64,000 nt of DNA from Geosiphon pyriformis (GCA_016748015.1 JAAOMT010000135.1:268097-332096); one strand, 5' to 3'; shown: positions 24,310-38,408, counted from the stretch's first letter. The notes: generated from the sequence alone by a model not told the origin. Numbers and translations: made by a program.

Positions 24310-25380
24310 CCCAAATGAAAAACCTTAGATTTATACAGAAAACCAAGAGTGAATGGGCATTCCCAGTTGTAGTGGTATCCAAGAAAGAAGGAATCTTATG
24401 CTTTTTTATTAACTATTGCCAATTAAATGCTATTACTGAAAGAGACATGTACCTACTTCCCAAGATTGATGCAATGCTAGACCAATTCCATGGTGCTGCT
24501 TTCTTCTCAACTATTAACTTAACTGCTGGATTCTGGCAAGTAGAGATGGATCTAGAAAGCAGAAAGAAAACTGCTTTCATTACCAAGTATGGCACCTACA
24601 AATTCACAGTCATGCCTTTTGGTCTCACAAATGCTCCTTCCACCTTTCAACGCTTAATGGACAAAGTATTTGAATCAGTAAAAGAAAACTTTGTTCTAAT
24701 CTACTTGGACAACATAATGGTATACTTAAAAACCTGGGATGAAATGCTGGTCTCAAGATCAATCCAATCAAATCATTCTTTGGACGTCAATCCACCCAGT
24801 TCTTTGGCCATTTTATTACAAAAGATGGAATCTTCCCTGATCCAGCCAAAATTGAAAAAGTTCAAAACATTAGACAACCAATGAATGTTCATGAACTATA
24901 CTCTTTTCTTGGTTTGGCCTTTTATTATCACAAGTTTGTCAAAGATTTCTCCAAAATCGCCACTCTTCTCAATCAGCTACTTAGAAAAAACATCAATTAT
25001 TACTGGGACACTCATTAACAAAAAGCATTTGAAATTCTGAAAGAAAAACTGGTTATAGAATCCATCCTCATGCAACCTAATCTGGATCGACTTTTTATTC
25101 TCCATACTGATATATTTGGCTATGGACTTGGTGCTGTTTTTTCCCAGAAAGACGAAGATGGCAGGGAACATGCCGTAGCATATGCCAGTAAAACTCTCAC
25201 ACCAGCAGAAAGGAACTACTCAGTCACTGAGCAAGAATGCTTAGCAGTAGTTTGGGCTACCAGCTACTGGGACAAATATCTTAAGGGTGTGAAATTTTTG
25301 GTGATAACAGATCACCAAGCTTTGGTTTGGCTACGCAACAAAAAAAACCTGGAACATAAACGGATAACTTGCTGAATACT
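24310..25380 (+). pseudogene. pol: Reverse transcriptase and RNase H region of pol (inactivated)
   Basis: RT motifs run SEWAFPVVVVSKKEG, FSTINLTAGFWQVEM, MPFGLTNAPSTFQRLMD and YLDN. The two catalytic positions normally Asp in FS-x-I-D and the second Asp of Y-x-D-D are Asn here (AAC at 24516-24518 and at 24711-24713), so polymerase activity should be lost. Right after YLDN the text jumps from VYLKTWDE to AGLKINP, losing the usual linking helix and changing from frame 3 to frame 2 at about 24742. RNase H follows at 25070-25375 (LHTDIFGYGLGAVFSQKDEDG, YASKTLTPAERNYSVTEQEC, VITDHQALVWL) with the acidic residues kept but TAA at 25016 and TGA at 25373. Confidence 0.85.
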
Positions 25381-25599
25381 CCACTTGAATGAATTTGACT
25401 ATGACATTCAACACCACAAAGAGCTAATTATCAAAATGCCAATGCTCTCTCCAGACTTACCATCCAGTGATAGTAAAACCTTCTCAAACCAAACCAACTT
25501 AATTATTTATAACTTCCCCATAAACAAACACAATAATAGACTTAGACAACTACTCTGCCTTAATGGAATTTTTGGGTAAAGGACAATACCCACTGAACT

Positions 25600-26790
25600 A
25601 TACTTGACAGCAAAGAGAACATTTGCACAAACAATCAAATTTCTATTTGATTTGCTAGAACCAGTTATATAAAAGAAATAAAAAAGATCCTGACCATCCC
25701 CAGAGAGTCATTAGATTTGAAGAAAGAGAAATTGTAATCTACAATATGCACATTGATCCATTAGCTGGACACTTTGGAAAAACAAAAACGATTCAGAAAA
25801 CTTTAACTTGCTATTATTGGCCTACCTTGGGAAAAGACATTGCTAAATACATCAAAACCTGTGATACCTGCCAAAGAAGAGAAAAACCCAATCGCAAGGA
25901 AGATATTCATCCAATTTCTGTTGATCAACCATTTGACAGAATTGGTATAGATGTTGTTAAACCTTTAACAGTAACTCCTAATGACAACAGATACATTATT
26001 ACAGCTACCGACTATCTTACAAAGTGGGTAAAAACAAGAGCCACTCCAGATTAAACAGTAGTCTCAATTGCCAATTTCATTTATGAAGATATTATCTGTC
26101 ACCACGGCTGCCCCAAAAAACTTTTATCTGATAGAGGAAGAGCTTTTCTCAGTACACTGGTTGAAGAACTTTGCAGAAAAATGGGAATACGTCATAAACT
26201 CTCTTCTCCTTATTACCTCCAAACAAATGGCTTAGTAGAATGTTTTAATAGAACACTATGTGAAACCTTAGCCAAAACCAGTGAAAAAACCAACCTATGG
26301 GACAAAGTATTGCCTTCAGCTTTGTTCACCTACAAAACTGTAAATCATGACATAACAAGTTATGAACTCTTTTATCTGCTCTATGGACAAATAGCAACTC
26401 TACCAATAGAAATGGATATAGAAACAATACCTTTTGAAGAAATAACAATAGAAGATTACAAAGACATTTTGCAAAGAAGACTTGGTACCATTCTTGACTC
26501 ATTGGTAGAAGCACAGATAATTGTCTTTGAAAAGATAAAACAATTCCAAGAGAAGCTTAAGAAAAAAAAAACATATAAAACACTTTTCTTAAGTGTTGGT
26601 GACTTAGTTTTAGAATACCGTTCAGACAGAGACAATGTCTATGGTAATAAATTCTCTAGTTAATGGAAAAGACCTTTTATAGTCAACAAAGTTTTGAACA
26701 ATGGTTCTTATATCTTACAAGATCAATATGAAACAATCTTCAATGATTGCCCTGTTCATGGTACACGACTCAAGAAATATCACAAATGAC
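25600..26790 (+). pseudogene. pol: Integrase region of pol (interrupted, catalytic residues kept)
   Basis: Frame 3 again. The H2C2 zinc-binding unit reads MHIDPLAGHFGKTK...YYWPTLGKDI...CDTCQRRE from 25746. The catalytic core keeps all three acidic residues: RIGIDVV, LLSDRGRAFLS and NGLVECFNRTL. The C-terminal part (PFIVNKVLNNGSYILQD, VHGTRLKKYHK) is typical of fungal gypsy integrases. Stops are TAA 26052, TAA 26661 and TGA 26787. The region between RNase H and integrase (25380-25700) contains a further frame change near 25430. Confidence 0.85.
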
Positions 26791-26794
26791 CTGA

Positions 26795-27349
26795 TTGGTT
26801 ACCTGTTGTGATAATACTGATCCAAATGATCAACAAAAATCAGATATAAATAAATGCACCATTCCCAAAACAGAGGTATTTTCAATTGACATGAACAATT
26901 ATTTTCTAGATCAAAACATTCAAAATACTTTCTACACTCTCCATAAGTACTGGATCAAAAATTATTCAAATATTACTCTGACTATTGGAAAACAAACCAC
27001 CATAACTGATAACAGTAGAACACATACTGTTATTAAACCAAAGAAAACCACTACCAGAAGAGAAAAAATTGGTAGCAAAATGGATAAATACCTGCTGAAA
27101 AGCATAACAGCAGCAATACTTACACCTTCCATGACAATTGAAAAAACGATTAAAAAAATCTTGCCCATAGACAAAAACTTGTCATATGGAAGGCAACTAA
27201 AACTCTATGGTTGTCTTGGTGAAATTATAAAAAAAATGAAGCTCATGAAGAAAACAACTTCAGAAATACAAATGGAAATTTTGGGCATTATACGTTTAGA
27301 TATCCCAAGAGTTTTGACCATTGCAAAAAGAGCCAAAACTCTTATATAA
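26795..27349 (+). CDS. Open frame downstream of integrase, unknown function
   Basis: An uninterrupted 184-codon frame lies between the integrase end and the 3' LTR. It is the longest intact stretch in the 3' part of an otherwise stop-ridden element. The product is basic (many Lys, Thr, Ile), has no membrane segment, signal peptide or zinc motif that I can see, and resembles no env-type protein. It could be a genuine extra gene of the element or a chance frame in A-rich sequence. No homologue is recognised. Confidence 0.35.
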   Translation: MVTCCDNTDPNDQQKSDINKCTIPKTEVFSIDMNNYFLDQNIQNTFYTLHKYWIKNYSNITLTIGKQTTITDNSRTHTVIKPKKTTTRREKIGSKMDKYLLKSITAAILTPSMTIEKTIKKILPIDKNLSYGRQLKLYGCLGEIIKKMKLMKKTTSEIQMEILGIIRLDIPRVLTIAKRAKTLI

Positions 27350-27494
27350 AGATTTGGTCTCTTGGATACAAAGCTTATTTCGCCTCAAGTACTATACACT
27401 CTATTCATAAAAAACTTCAACAAACTAGTTAGTTTTGAGTTAGACAAAACCCTTCAATTAAAATACTCTATAAATAGCTTGATTTCACCAGAGC

Positions 27495-27516
27495 TCAATT
27501 TCTTTGGAGAGGATGA
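27495..27516 (+). other. Polypurine tract region before the 3' LTR
   Basis: GGAGAGGATGA immediately precedes the 3' LTR and is the plausible plus-strand primer. A 20-base stretch, 27495-27514, is repeated exactly at 22772-22791 inside gag. Confidence 0.55.
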
Positions 27517-28183
27517 TGTTACAGTTGAAACCCATAGTTTTTATTAATTATCACATGTATTAGCCACTGATGTTATATAATTAGCCACTCTATTTTTAGA
27601 TAGTGATCATTGACCTGATCAGTAACCTGACCGTTGACCTGATTATTGACCTGATCATTGACCACTTTCAATAGCTATATAAGCAATGAGTCTCTTAGCT
27701 ATAGAAAATCATCTCTCAAACAAGAATCAAATAAATAAAAATAACAACTTTCATCTTAATCACTCTCTTATTACTAATTTCCTTTTCTCTACCTTCAAAT
27801 ATCTAAACATCTTAGGATAAAAGATTACTTGTTGGCCTTTTCCTGATGTATATAATTGTAGCATTTGAAAATTATTTGAATAAACATGACTGAAAAGCAC
27901 AAGTTGATACCTGATATTGAATTTTAAGAGCACCAATGTAAAGCATAAAATTATACCAGTGGTAATTAATTGTTAACAGTACAGACTATCCTTTTACCTT
28001 CAGATTCCCTTGTTACTTTTTGAAAAGAATAGCGACTGAGATATTTTATGAGACTGATCTCGCACATTGAATCCATACTCATTCAATTCGCTCATTGAAG
28101 TTGAATCCTCTTTGATTATTTCCATTACCTTACAATTCTGTTCTCCCTTGCTATCTATTAGCTTTTTATTCCAACCCATAACA
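27517..28183 (+). repeat. 3' long terminal repeat
   Basis: Matches the 5' LTR but is 12 bases longer because it carries five rather than four of the 12-base U3 units (27604-27663), followed by tatataa at 27676-27682. By hand I count about 57 substitutions against the 5' copy, with only one transversion. Confidence 0.95.
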
Positions 28184-29900
28184 ATATATTAATAAAATTT
28201 AACTTTAATAAATATATTATTATTATTATTGTTATTATCTAAATAAAAAAAGTATTGTTTACAGTCAAATTTAAAAAAAATTATGAAAAAAATAAATAGG
28301 TTTAATATTAGTTTGTTATTAAAAATTTTTGGACTTTTTATAATAATAGTAATTAAATTAATTTTAATTTTAATTAATTATTTAAAAAAAACTTTTATTT
28401 AAAACCAAAAATAGTGTTTTAAAAACAATTAAAAATTGTTTAAACTTTATATTACTTAAAAAAAGTATTTTAAAAAAGTATTTTTTAGTTGTTTTTACTT
28501 TAAAAATAATTTTTTAAATATTAAAACTAATAAAAAAACATTAAAAATAAGAATTATAATTATTTTATTTTTTGCTTTATTTATAATTATAAAGATAAAA
28601 AAAATGAAAAAGTTTTTTAATATTTATTAAGTATATAATTTATATAAAATATGTTAAAATATTTATAATATTAATAATTAAAATTAAAATAGTTGTTATA
28701 ATATTAATATAATAATATAACTATTATTTTAATATATTATTAGTTCTAATAAATTTTTTAAAAACAAATTTAAATTTTGTTGATCATAGTTTAAGCAAAA
28801 AAAAATTTTTAATCAATTGTATTTATTTTAAATTTTGAAACTTTTAAATATTAATTAATATATTTTTTGTAAAAATGTTATTTTAATAAGCTGTGATTAG
28901 TGTAATACTTAATTGTCATATGGTTACAATTTCAATTATATAGTTACAATCAAAGTAATATTTATTTGTTACATTTGCAATTTATCTTAGGACCAAATAT
29001 TCACTTTTATTCCAAAGTAAATTAGTTTTTGCTTGAAATGTTCTTTGACTGATAGATTCAGTTCTATTATAAATTACATACAAAGTTGCAAATTTGATTT
29101 CACTTTGAAAATAGTAAAAATGAAATTGATTCGGAATGGGTAAAAAATGAAAAGCTTTATATGTGGTAACTCTTTTATTTTCATCATAGAAAAAAACATT
29201 TGAGTTTATTTAATGATATCAATATGAAATAGTTATGTTTTTTATGAATCAACTTGTTTTATTTTTATATTTCAATGTGTTTAAAGGAGTGCAGTGCGTT
29301 TGGTGTTTTTTCTACAATTAATAAAACAATAACTATGCCCTAAACGATAAATTATAATAATTATACGAAAAGCCCTTTATAAACCATGGGTAAAATTCTC
29401 TGATTCGGTATTATAAATGGGACAATAACAACATATATTTTAATTATACCCAATTGCTTTATTTAGTTAACTTTTAAAATTAATGCTTTCCTTAATTGAT
29501 TTAAAAGCAATATTAGAATTAATATTTATTCTTAATTATATTTGATTTAACTTTTATGAATATTTATAACACAATTATTTGTGTTTAGTTAATTAATAAT
29601 TGTTCTTTTATCCATTTCTTTAATATCCTCCATCCACGGGAAAGTTCGAATTTTTCGGGAATATTTTTATGCTATAGTAAATTGAGGGTGGACTCGGATC
29701 TAAGCTTTAAATCTTTATGTAAATAGTTATATTTACATTTTTAGCTGGGTGATTGATTCAATCCACTTGATTAGGCTAATTTTCATAAAATCTAACTTTA
29801 ATCTTGGCTAACTTCAAAGGGCAATATCAAAGAATTAGTATTTTTAGATTTGATAATAATCTTTTCAATAGTTTTTTCTTTTTGACAAAAATAGTTAGGA
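28184..29900. other. A+T-rich flank and spacer right of the retrotransposon
   Basis: 28184-28890 is desert. From about 28890 to 29900 composition becomes moderate but no open frame or splice pattern is convincing. It probably includes the old promoter of the decayed gene that follows. Confidence 0.4.
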
Positions 29901-30013
29901 TAATATGGGATCTAAAATTTTCGATGATAGAATAAAAATTTTTGGGGGAAAACAGAAAAACCAACCTATTCAAAAAATTACTTTGCAAAGAAAAATAACT
30001 TTTTTTTTAAAAA

Positions 30014-32000
<1,987 letters not shown>

Positions 32001-32199
32001 TATAATTATTTCAAATAGGTTTTTTATCATCGAAACACCTTCGCATATAATATTATTCCTTTAATAAGTCTTACTATGAGCTCAACAATTTTGACCATGA
32101 ATTTAATTCTTCGAATTTATTAGTGTCTTTATTTTGTTTCGTGTTAAAACAAACGGAACCCCAGGAGACGAATGAATCAAATTCCATGTAAATAGAATT

Positions 32200-35100
32200 T
32201 TAGCCTTAAATTTAATTATTTTTCATTACTTTGATACTTTTAAGATATTTTTGACCTTATTTCAACTGTTAATTATTTTACTTTATTATTACTTTTTTAA
32301 CAAATAAAATTTTCAAATTAAAAACATTATTAAAAATTTATTTGAAGAAATATCTGATAACAACCGCTCAATAAACTTAATAAATAATTTTTTGTTGCTG
32401 TTGTTGTTGTTTATAATATTGTATTAGTTATTTATTTATTTATTTTGTGGTTTCATTCTTAAACAATCTTCATATTTAAATTGTCAAATCTATATCTGAA
32501 TAATTGCATTTTAAGTTAATAGATTTATACAAATTTGTATAACCAGTTTTTATTTTTGAGTTATTTTTAACTTTATTCTAAACATAATTTTAAATTACAA
32601 AATTTATAAAACATATAAGCTGTTTTTACGAAAAAAAATAAAATCATATTTTTATTGTTTTATAATTACTACAGAAATACTTTTTATAATATTCTTCCAT
32701 GTATAATATTTTTTTTCTTTTTAAAACAGATTTTTTGTATTAGATTCGAATATTTATAATTATATAAAAGTACAATTTTGTGAATTATACTATTTGAAAT
32801 ATTCTAATATAAACTAATTATTAAACTTGAAAATCAATAACATAAAAAATTTAAAAATTAACAACTTATAAGAATAATATTGTATTTTTTTCTAATTATA
32901 ATACCTATTTATGTAAAATATTTAGAATAATATAGAAAGCATTTTATAATATATTTAAAATCTTTTTAAATAATGTGAAAATTTTAATGTTTATTTATTA
33001 TAAATATGCTTAAACATTTAATTTTTTGTTGGTTTTTTACAAAATTTTACATTATTATTCTATATACTTTATATTTAATAAACTTTATCAAACCTAATTA
33101 CAATTAGTAATTTTTTATTTTATAATTATTTAAAATATAAATTTTTTATTTATTTTTAAACTAATTAAACTTTTTAAACTTATCAGTAATTAAATTTAAA
33201 ATATACTTAATTTAAGTTTTTAAAAAAATAAACTAAATATTTATATTTATAATAAAATTTATATTGGTAACAAAAAAAAAATAATTAAATTTAATTTAAT
33301 CTTTTTAATTCCAAATTTTATTATATAAAACAGATTTTTTAACTTGGATTTTTACAATAATGTTAAATTTCAAAATAAAAGTTATTTGTTCAACTTATTT
33401 TAATAATTAGTAATTGTTTTTTAGATATTATTAAATTCAATAATATTTTTAAAAAACAAAAAAAAAAAATAACTTTAATTTTTATTTTGTTAGTACAATT
33501 TTTATAATTAAATATAATTATATATTAAAATATAACTTTTAAAATTAATAATAATTAGTCAAAATTTATTATATTAAACAATATAATTAATAAAATTATT
33601 TAAATTTTATCTATTAAAAACAAACTTACTTAAAAATAATTTGGTTTTTTTTATACTATTTTCAATATTATATTTATTTATTTGTTATAATATTATTAAA
33701 TATTTAATGATTAAATTATTTAAATAAAATGGTTTAAAAATATTTATTTTAATATTATTTATTTTTTTTAGTTTTAAAATCTTAGCATAAAACTTAAAAA
33801 AAAAATTAAAAATCTTAAAATTATTTACAAATTTAATTAAAAACTTTAAAAAAAAGATAAAATTACTTTACAATTTATAACTAAATAATTTAACTTTAAT
33901 ATTTATTATAATAATAATAATATTTAGAAATTTTTTATTAAATATAATACTTATATAAAGTATTAGTTTTTAAAACAGCAAAATTTATAGTTTTTAAAAT
34001 ATTAAAAATTACAATAACAAAATATTAACAGTAATAAAAATTAAAAAAGCAAAAAATAAAACATATTTAATTATTAACTTAAAAAATCAAATTATTAATT
34101 TTAAAGACAGTATAACCAAAAAAAATTAACTAATTAGATTTTAAAATTAGTTTTCAAAACAAGAATTTTTTTTTAATTAAGCAAAAAAAAAATTTTAATT
34201 CTATTTTTTTTAACTAATATAAATTAATAAACAAAAACAACAACAGAAAAAAAGTTCTTAAAATAAACAATAATATATTGTTATAAATCAATAAATTTTA
34301 ACTTAATAAAAATAATTTTATCAAAAACATTAAAGATATTTTTAATATTATTAAAATATATTAAGAAAAGTATTACAAAATATAATATAAGCAAAAATTA
34401 TTATAAAAAATTTTATAATTTTAAAAATAATCAAAAAAACAGAATTATTAATAATAATTTTTAGTAAACAACAACCAAAAAAATTTTAAAAACAAAATTT
34501 ACACAAAACAATTTAATATTGTTTTTTAAAACCACTTTAAATTTAATAAAACCAGACAACAATTAAAAAATAAAACCATATATTAAAATAAAAACGATTT
34601 ACTTGAAAATTTTTTAATAATTAATAATAGTTTTTTAAATATTACCAAAAAACAAAAATTAATTTGATTTTTAAGATTAAGTAATTTAATAAGTTTATTA
34701 GTAAAAAATATATTCAAAAACATATTTTGTTTTGTTTTTAAAATTAACAATAAACTACTAAAAAATATTATATTTAATAATACAACCAATAATTAATCTT
34801 AACTTATTATAAAAGATATATTATTATTATTATTATTTATATTAAAAAAAGAGCTAATTGTTTTAATAAAAATTTTATTCAAGATTTTATTTAAAACCAC
34901 AAAAAAGTTTGATATAATAATAGTAAATAAAAATAATTGTTATTGTTTTTTAAAGTTTTTGGTTTTTTTGGTTATTTATAATAATAATAATAATAATATA
35001 AATAATAAAAACAAAAAACCAGTTGGTTAATTGGTTTATTATTAAATATTTTAAAACTAAAAATAATATTAAAATTAATTTATGTGTGTTTTTTAAAAAA

Positions 35101-35306
35101 TATTTGATTAAAAAAAAACCAATAATTAAAAAAAATAATTTAAAAATTGTTAAAAACAGTTTTATATTATTAATGTTTAAAAAAAATGTTTTTAAACTAT
35201 TTTGTTTAGCTATTTTTATAACAAAAAATATTTTTTTTGTTGAAATTTTATTAATTATTATAAAAAAAAAGTATCTAATTTTTAAATAATAATTGGTTTT
35301 TACTTA

Positions 35307-35349
<43 letters not shown>

Positions 35350-37050
35350 TTTTGTAAAAAAATAAAAAAACAATTTAATTTTTATGTTTTTTAATACAAA
35401 AATTACAATATATATTATTAAAATTATTATTAAAATTATATAAAAAAGATCTATATTATTATGTTAATTAATAAAATTAAAAGATTGATAATTTTTTTAA
35501 TTATAATAAAATTTTTTTATAATCTAATTAATATTTTAAATTAAATACAAAAAATTTTAAAAAACTAAAAAACATAAACAAAATTAATAAATAATATATA
35601 TAATCTGATAAAAGATTTTATGATATTTTAAGATTTTTATATATTTTTATTTTTATAATTTTATATTTTAAATTTATAATTATTGTTTAAAAATAATTGT
35701 TAAAAATATAATAATTAATATTAATAAAGTTTTAAATTAAGTTATTTAAATTTGATTATTTAAATTATTAATTTTAAAAAATAATATACTAAATAAATTT
35801 ATAATTAATTTAATATATATAAATAGTTACTATACTTAAATAGTTTTAATATAATATATAAATTTAATATAATTTATATATATATACAAATTTTTGTTAA
35901 TTTAATAAAATATTAGTTTTATATTAAGTTAATTTTTTTTATAGTTTTATAATAAACAACTAGTTTTTTTTCATATGTTTTTTGTTTTTTTTATGCTTTA
36001 GATATTTGTTATTAATATTTTAAGTATGTTTTAATATTTATTATTAATATTTTGATTATATTTTTTTTAGTCTTTTATATACTTATTATTATTATTTTGA
36101 ATTATATTATTTTTATGATTTTTTATATATTTATTATTAATATTTCGAGTTTTATTATTTATGTTCTTTAAAAACATCTTAAATTAATATTTTGTATTAT
36201 ATTTTTTTAATTAAAAATAATTAATTTATTATTTAATTTTGTTTTTATTATAATATTAAATAAATAATAAAAGTTGTTATATTATTTAAAAATATTATTT
36301 TTATAATAATTTTGAATTAATAAACTATTTTATTTATATTATATTTTATAAACTTGTTAAATAATTTTTTTTACTTATTTTCTTAATTTGAATTTTTAAA
36401 CGCCATATATTTTTATTAATTGGAAAATTTTGGTTTAATTTTGATAATATAGTTTTGGATTTTATTTGATTTTATAAAAATATTTGAATATTATAGAAAT
36501 ATATAAATCAAAAATAATAATAATTAACATAAATAAGATTTTTTATTTTAAAATAAGTATTAAAAAGATTTATTATAATAATCTTAATTAATTTAAATAA
36601 TTAATTATATATAATTTTTATATAATTTAAGTTTAATATATAATAATATTATTATATAAAATTAGTCTATAATTTAACTATATTATTAACAGAAAAAAAC
36701 TATTTGTGTAATTTTATAAAAACTAATTTACATTAAAATTTTTGATAAATATTTAAAAAAATCAATGTATTATTAATTGCTTTAAAAATCAAAAAAATCA
36801 AAAAAAATAACAAAATTTTATTAAATTGCTTAAAAAAAGAAAAAGAAAAAAACATTTTGTAAAATATGCTTGCACATTTTAACAATTAATATTTATAAAT
36901 AAAATATTTATTTAAGCTGTAATTTGAACACTTTTGCTAATATATTACTTTCTTTTGTGAGTTTATTTTAAGTTTCAAGAAATTTATGTTATGAATTTCA
37001 TTTTTAATAACATTGTCAAATATAACAAAAACCATTTAATTTTTTCACAT
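32200..37050. other. A+T desert
   Basis: About 4.8 kb of extreme A+T sequence with no gene. It contains the left long copy of a dispersed repeat (33600-35290), AAT runs at about 34980-35000 and 35306-35347, and the 30-base near-palindrome at 36584-36613 shared with 6875-6904. Confidence 0.6.
33600..35290 (+). repeat. Long dispersed A+T-rich repeat, copy A
   Basis: Its second half aligns by eye with 45000-46130 over more than 1 kb in the same orientation: matching words include 'actaatataaattaataaac', 'ttaatattgtttt', 'aaaagatat', 'tttttggtttttttggttat' and 'tttattattaaatatttt', in the same order with only small gaps. The 88-codon frame at 35023-35289 lies inside it and has a degraded, stop-containing counterpart in copy B. 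It is too degraded to assign to a transposon class. Confidence 0.6.
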
Positions 37051-37248
37051 TGAGGATTATTTTCTAAAATACACCCTAGGCCTCCAAATGCTCTTCAAAG
37101 TAAACTGTTTTACTTTGTAATATCTCATGGTGAATGTAAGATTTTCACACATCTAGTTGCAAATAACAATAGTAGTAATTGAAAGAGAATAAATCATCAG
37201 TAATATCAAATGTAGAAGAACAAACTTGTCATGAACTAACCCAAAGAG

Positions 37249-38272
37249 TTAAACGTAATATTGGTTAGACTGTAAATTCTTAGCAATCTCGGGCTCCCAC
37301 TTATCCCCGTTGGACAACAATTTTTCCTTATTGTACAAAAGTTCTTCCCGTGTTTCAGTTGCATATTCAAAATTGGGTCCTTCCACAATTGCATCAACTG
37401 GACATGCTTCCTAATATTTGAATTAATAAAGAATATTTAATGACATTCATTGAAAAGATACGATTAAAGACTCATTACCTGACAGAACCCGCAATAACTA
37501 TAAAAAGATAATGCATGCTTTTTAGATTGAAAAACACAACTGAAGAGCAATCAAAATAATAAAACGAAAACTTTGTTTACCCACATGCATTTAGTCATAT
37601 CAATGTCATAACGAGTGGTACGACGACTACCATCTTCTCGAGTTTCCGCTTCGATTGTAATCGCTTGGGCAGGACAGATAACCTCACAAAGCTTACAAGC
37701 AATGCATCTATCATTAGAAACATATTTTATTATATGAAATTATAATCCATTGTAGTAAAATATGATCGTAGCAGAAATCCCTTAATACCTTTCTTCGCCT
37801 AAAAGTTTCGTCAAAAGAGAGATTCCCCGTTTAATTTCATAATGGGATTATTTGATCTTAATTTTGCCCTACTTACCTGTAGGATACCTCCGTAAAGCGT
37901 GTTCACCTCGAAACCTAGGGCTTAATGGTCCTTTTTCAAAAGGATACATAATGGTATAGGGTGGGCGAAACGCCTGTTCCATGCCAATCCACATACCCCG
38001 TAAAATTTCTGTCACGAAAAAAAGTTCCGCTGATTTATCAAGGAAGGAAGGACCTTTATCAATATCGACAATTTCATCTGCCCGTTTGTGATGACGATGG
38101 GTTTTGATCGTTGGAAGCTTGGAGTGAAAACTGGCAATTTTCGAGACCCCTCTGGGAAGTATAGTGATAGGTGTAGATCGGACAGCTAATCAAGAATTAG
38201 GACATTCGGAAATCCAATCATTTAAAACACCACAAAGTAGTGCTCTCGTGCCTTTTCAACTTAACTGGACAT
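37249..38272 (-). CDS. NADH:ubiquinone oxidoreductase 23 kDa iron-sulfur subunit (NDUFS8/TYKY/NUIM), mitochondrial
   Basis: Six exons, 38272-38266, 38185-37877, 37798-37789, 37707-37585, 37497-37479 and 37410-37249, join in phase to 209 residues, the family size. This complex I subunit carries clusters N6a and N6b in the peripheral arm at the inner mitochondrial membrane. Both 4Fe-4S motifs are present: [17 protein letters not shown] and [16 protein letters not shown]. Other hallmarks are [20 protein letters not shown] and [15 protein letters not shown]. The basic, Ser/Thr-rich N-terminus ([15 protein letters not shown]) suits a mitochondrial presequence. The exons of 10 and 19 bases are forced by conserved residues (G-E-E-R and I-Y-C-G-F-C-Q). 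The 7-base first coding exon is the least certain part. Confidence 0.93.
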
Positions 38273-38408
38273 CAAGGTTCTGGTCAACAAAGGAGAGTAA
38301 GCGTGGAGGTATGGCTTGATTTTCAACATTTCGTAACACCTTGAATATGTTAAATTTTTCAGTTTTAAGTTGGTTACTTCACTTTACAATTACTGCCATT
38401 TAGGTCTA

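Larger units (their letters stand above)
20570..28183 (+). mobile_element. Ty3/gypsy-type LTR retrotransposon, complete outline but inactivated
   Basis: The element spans 7614 bases with a 655-base 5' LTR and a 667-base 3' LTR, both starting TG and ending CA. Flanking ATAT (20566-20569 and 28184-28187) could be a 4-base target duplication but is weak evidence in A+T sequence. Internal order is primer-binding site, gag with CCHC knuckle, aspartic protease, reverse transcriptase, RNase H, integrase, then an extra open frame, which is the Ty3/gypsy order (integrase last). The coding part is broken by ten in-frame stops, several frame changes and a deletion inside the reverse transcriptase, so it cannot move by itself. 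LTR divergence of roughly 9 percent is nearly all transitions. Composition is much less A+T-rich than the surrounding desert. Confidence 0.93.

Noticed and set aside
20566-28187. 5-base target-site duplication of the retrotransposon
   Set aside because: Only ATAT matches on both sides; the fifth base differs, and any short match is weak evidence in this composition, so only a tentative 4-base repeat is noted.
35023-35289. 88-codon frame in the middle desert
   Set aside because: Low-complexity Lys/Ile/Phe product inside repeat copy A; the homologous stretch in copy B (45830-46130) does not keep the frame.
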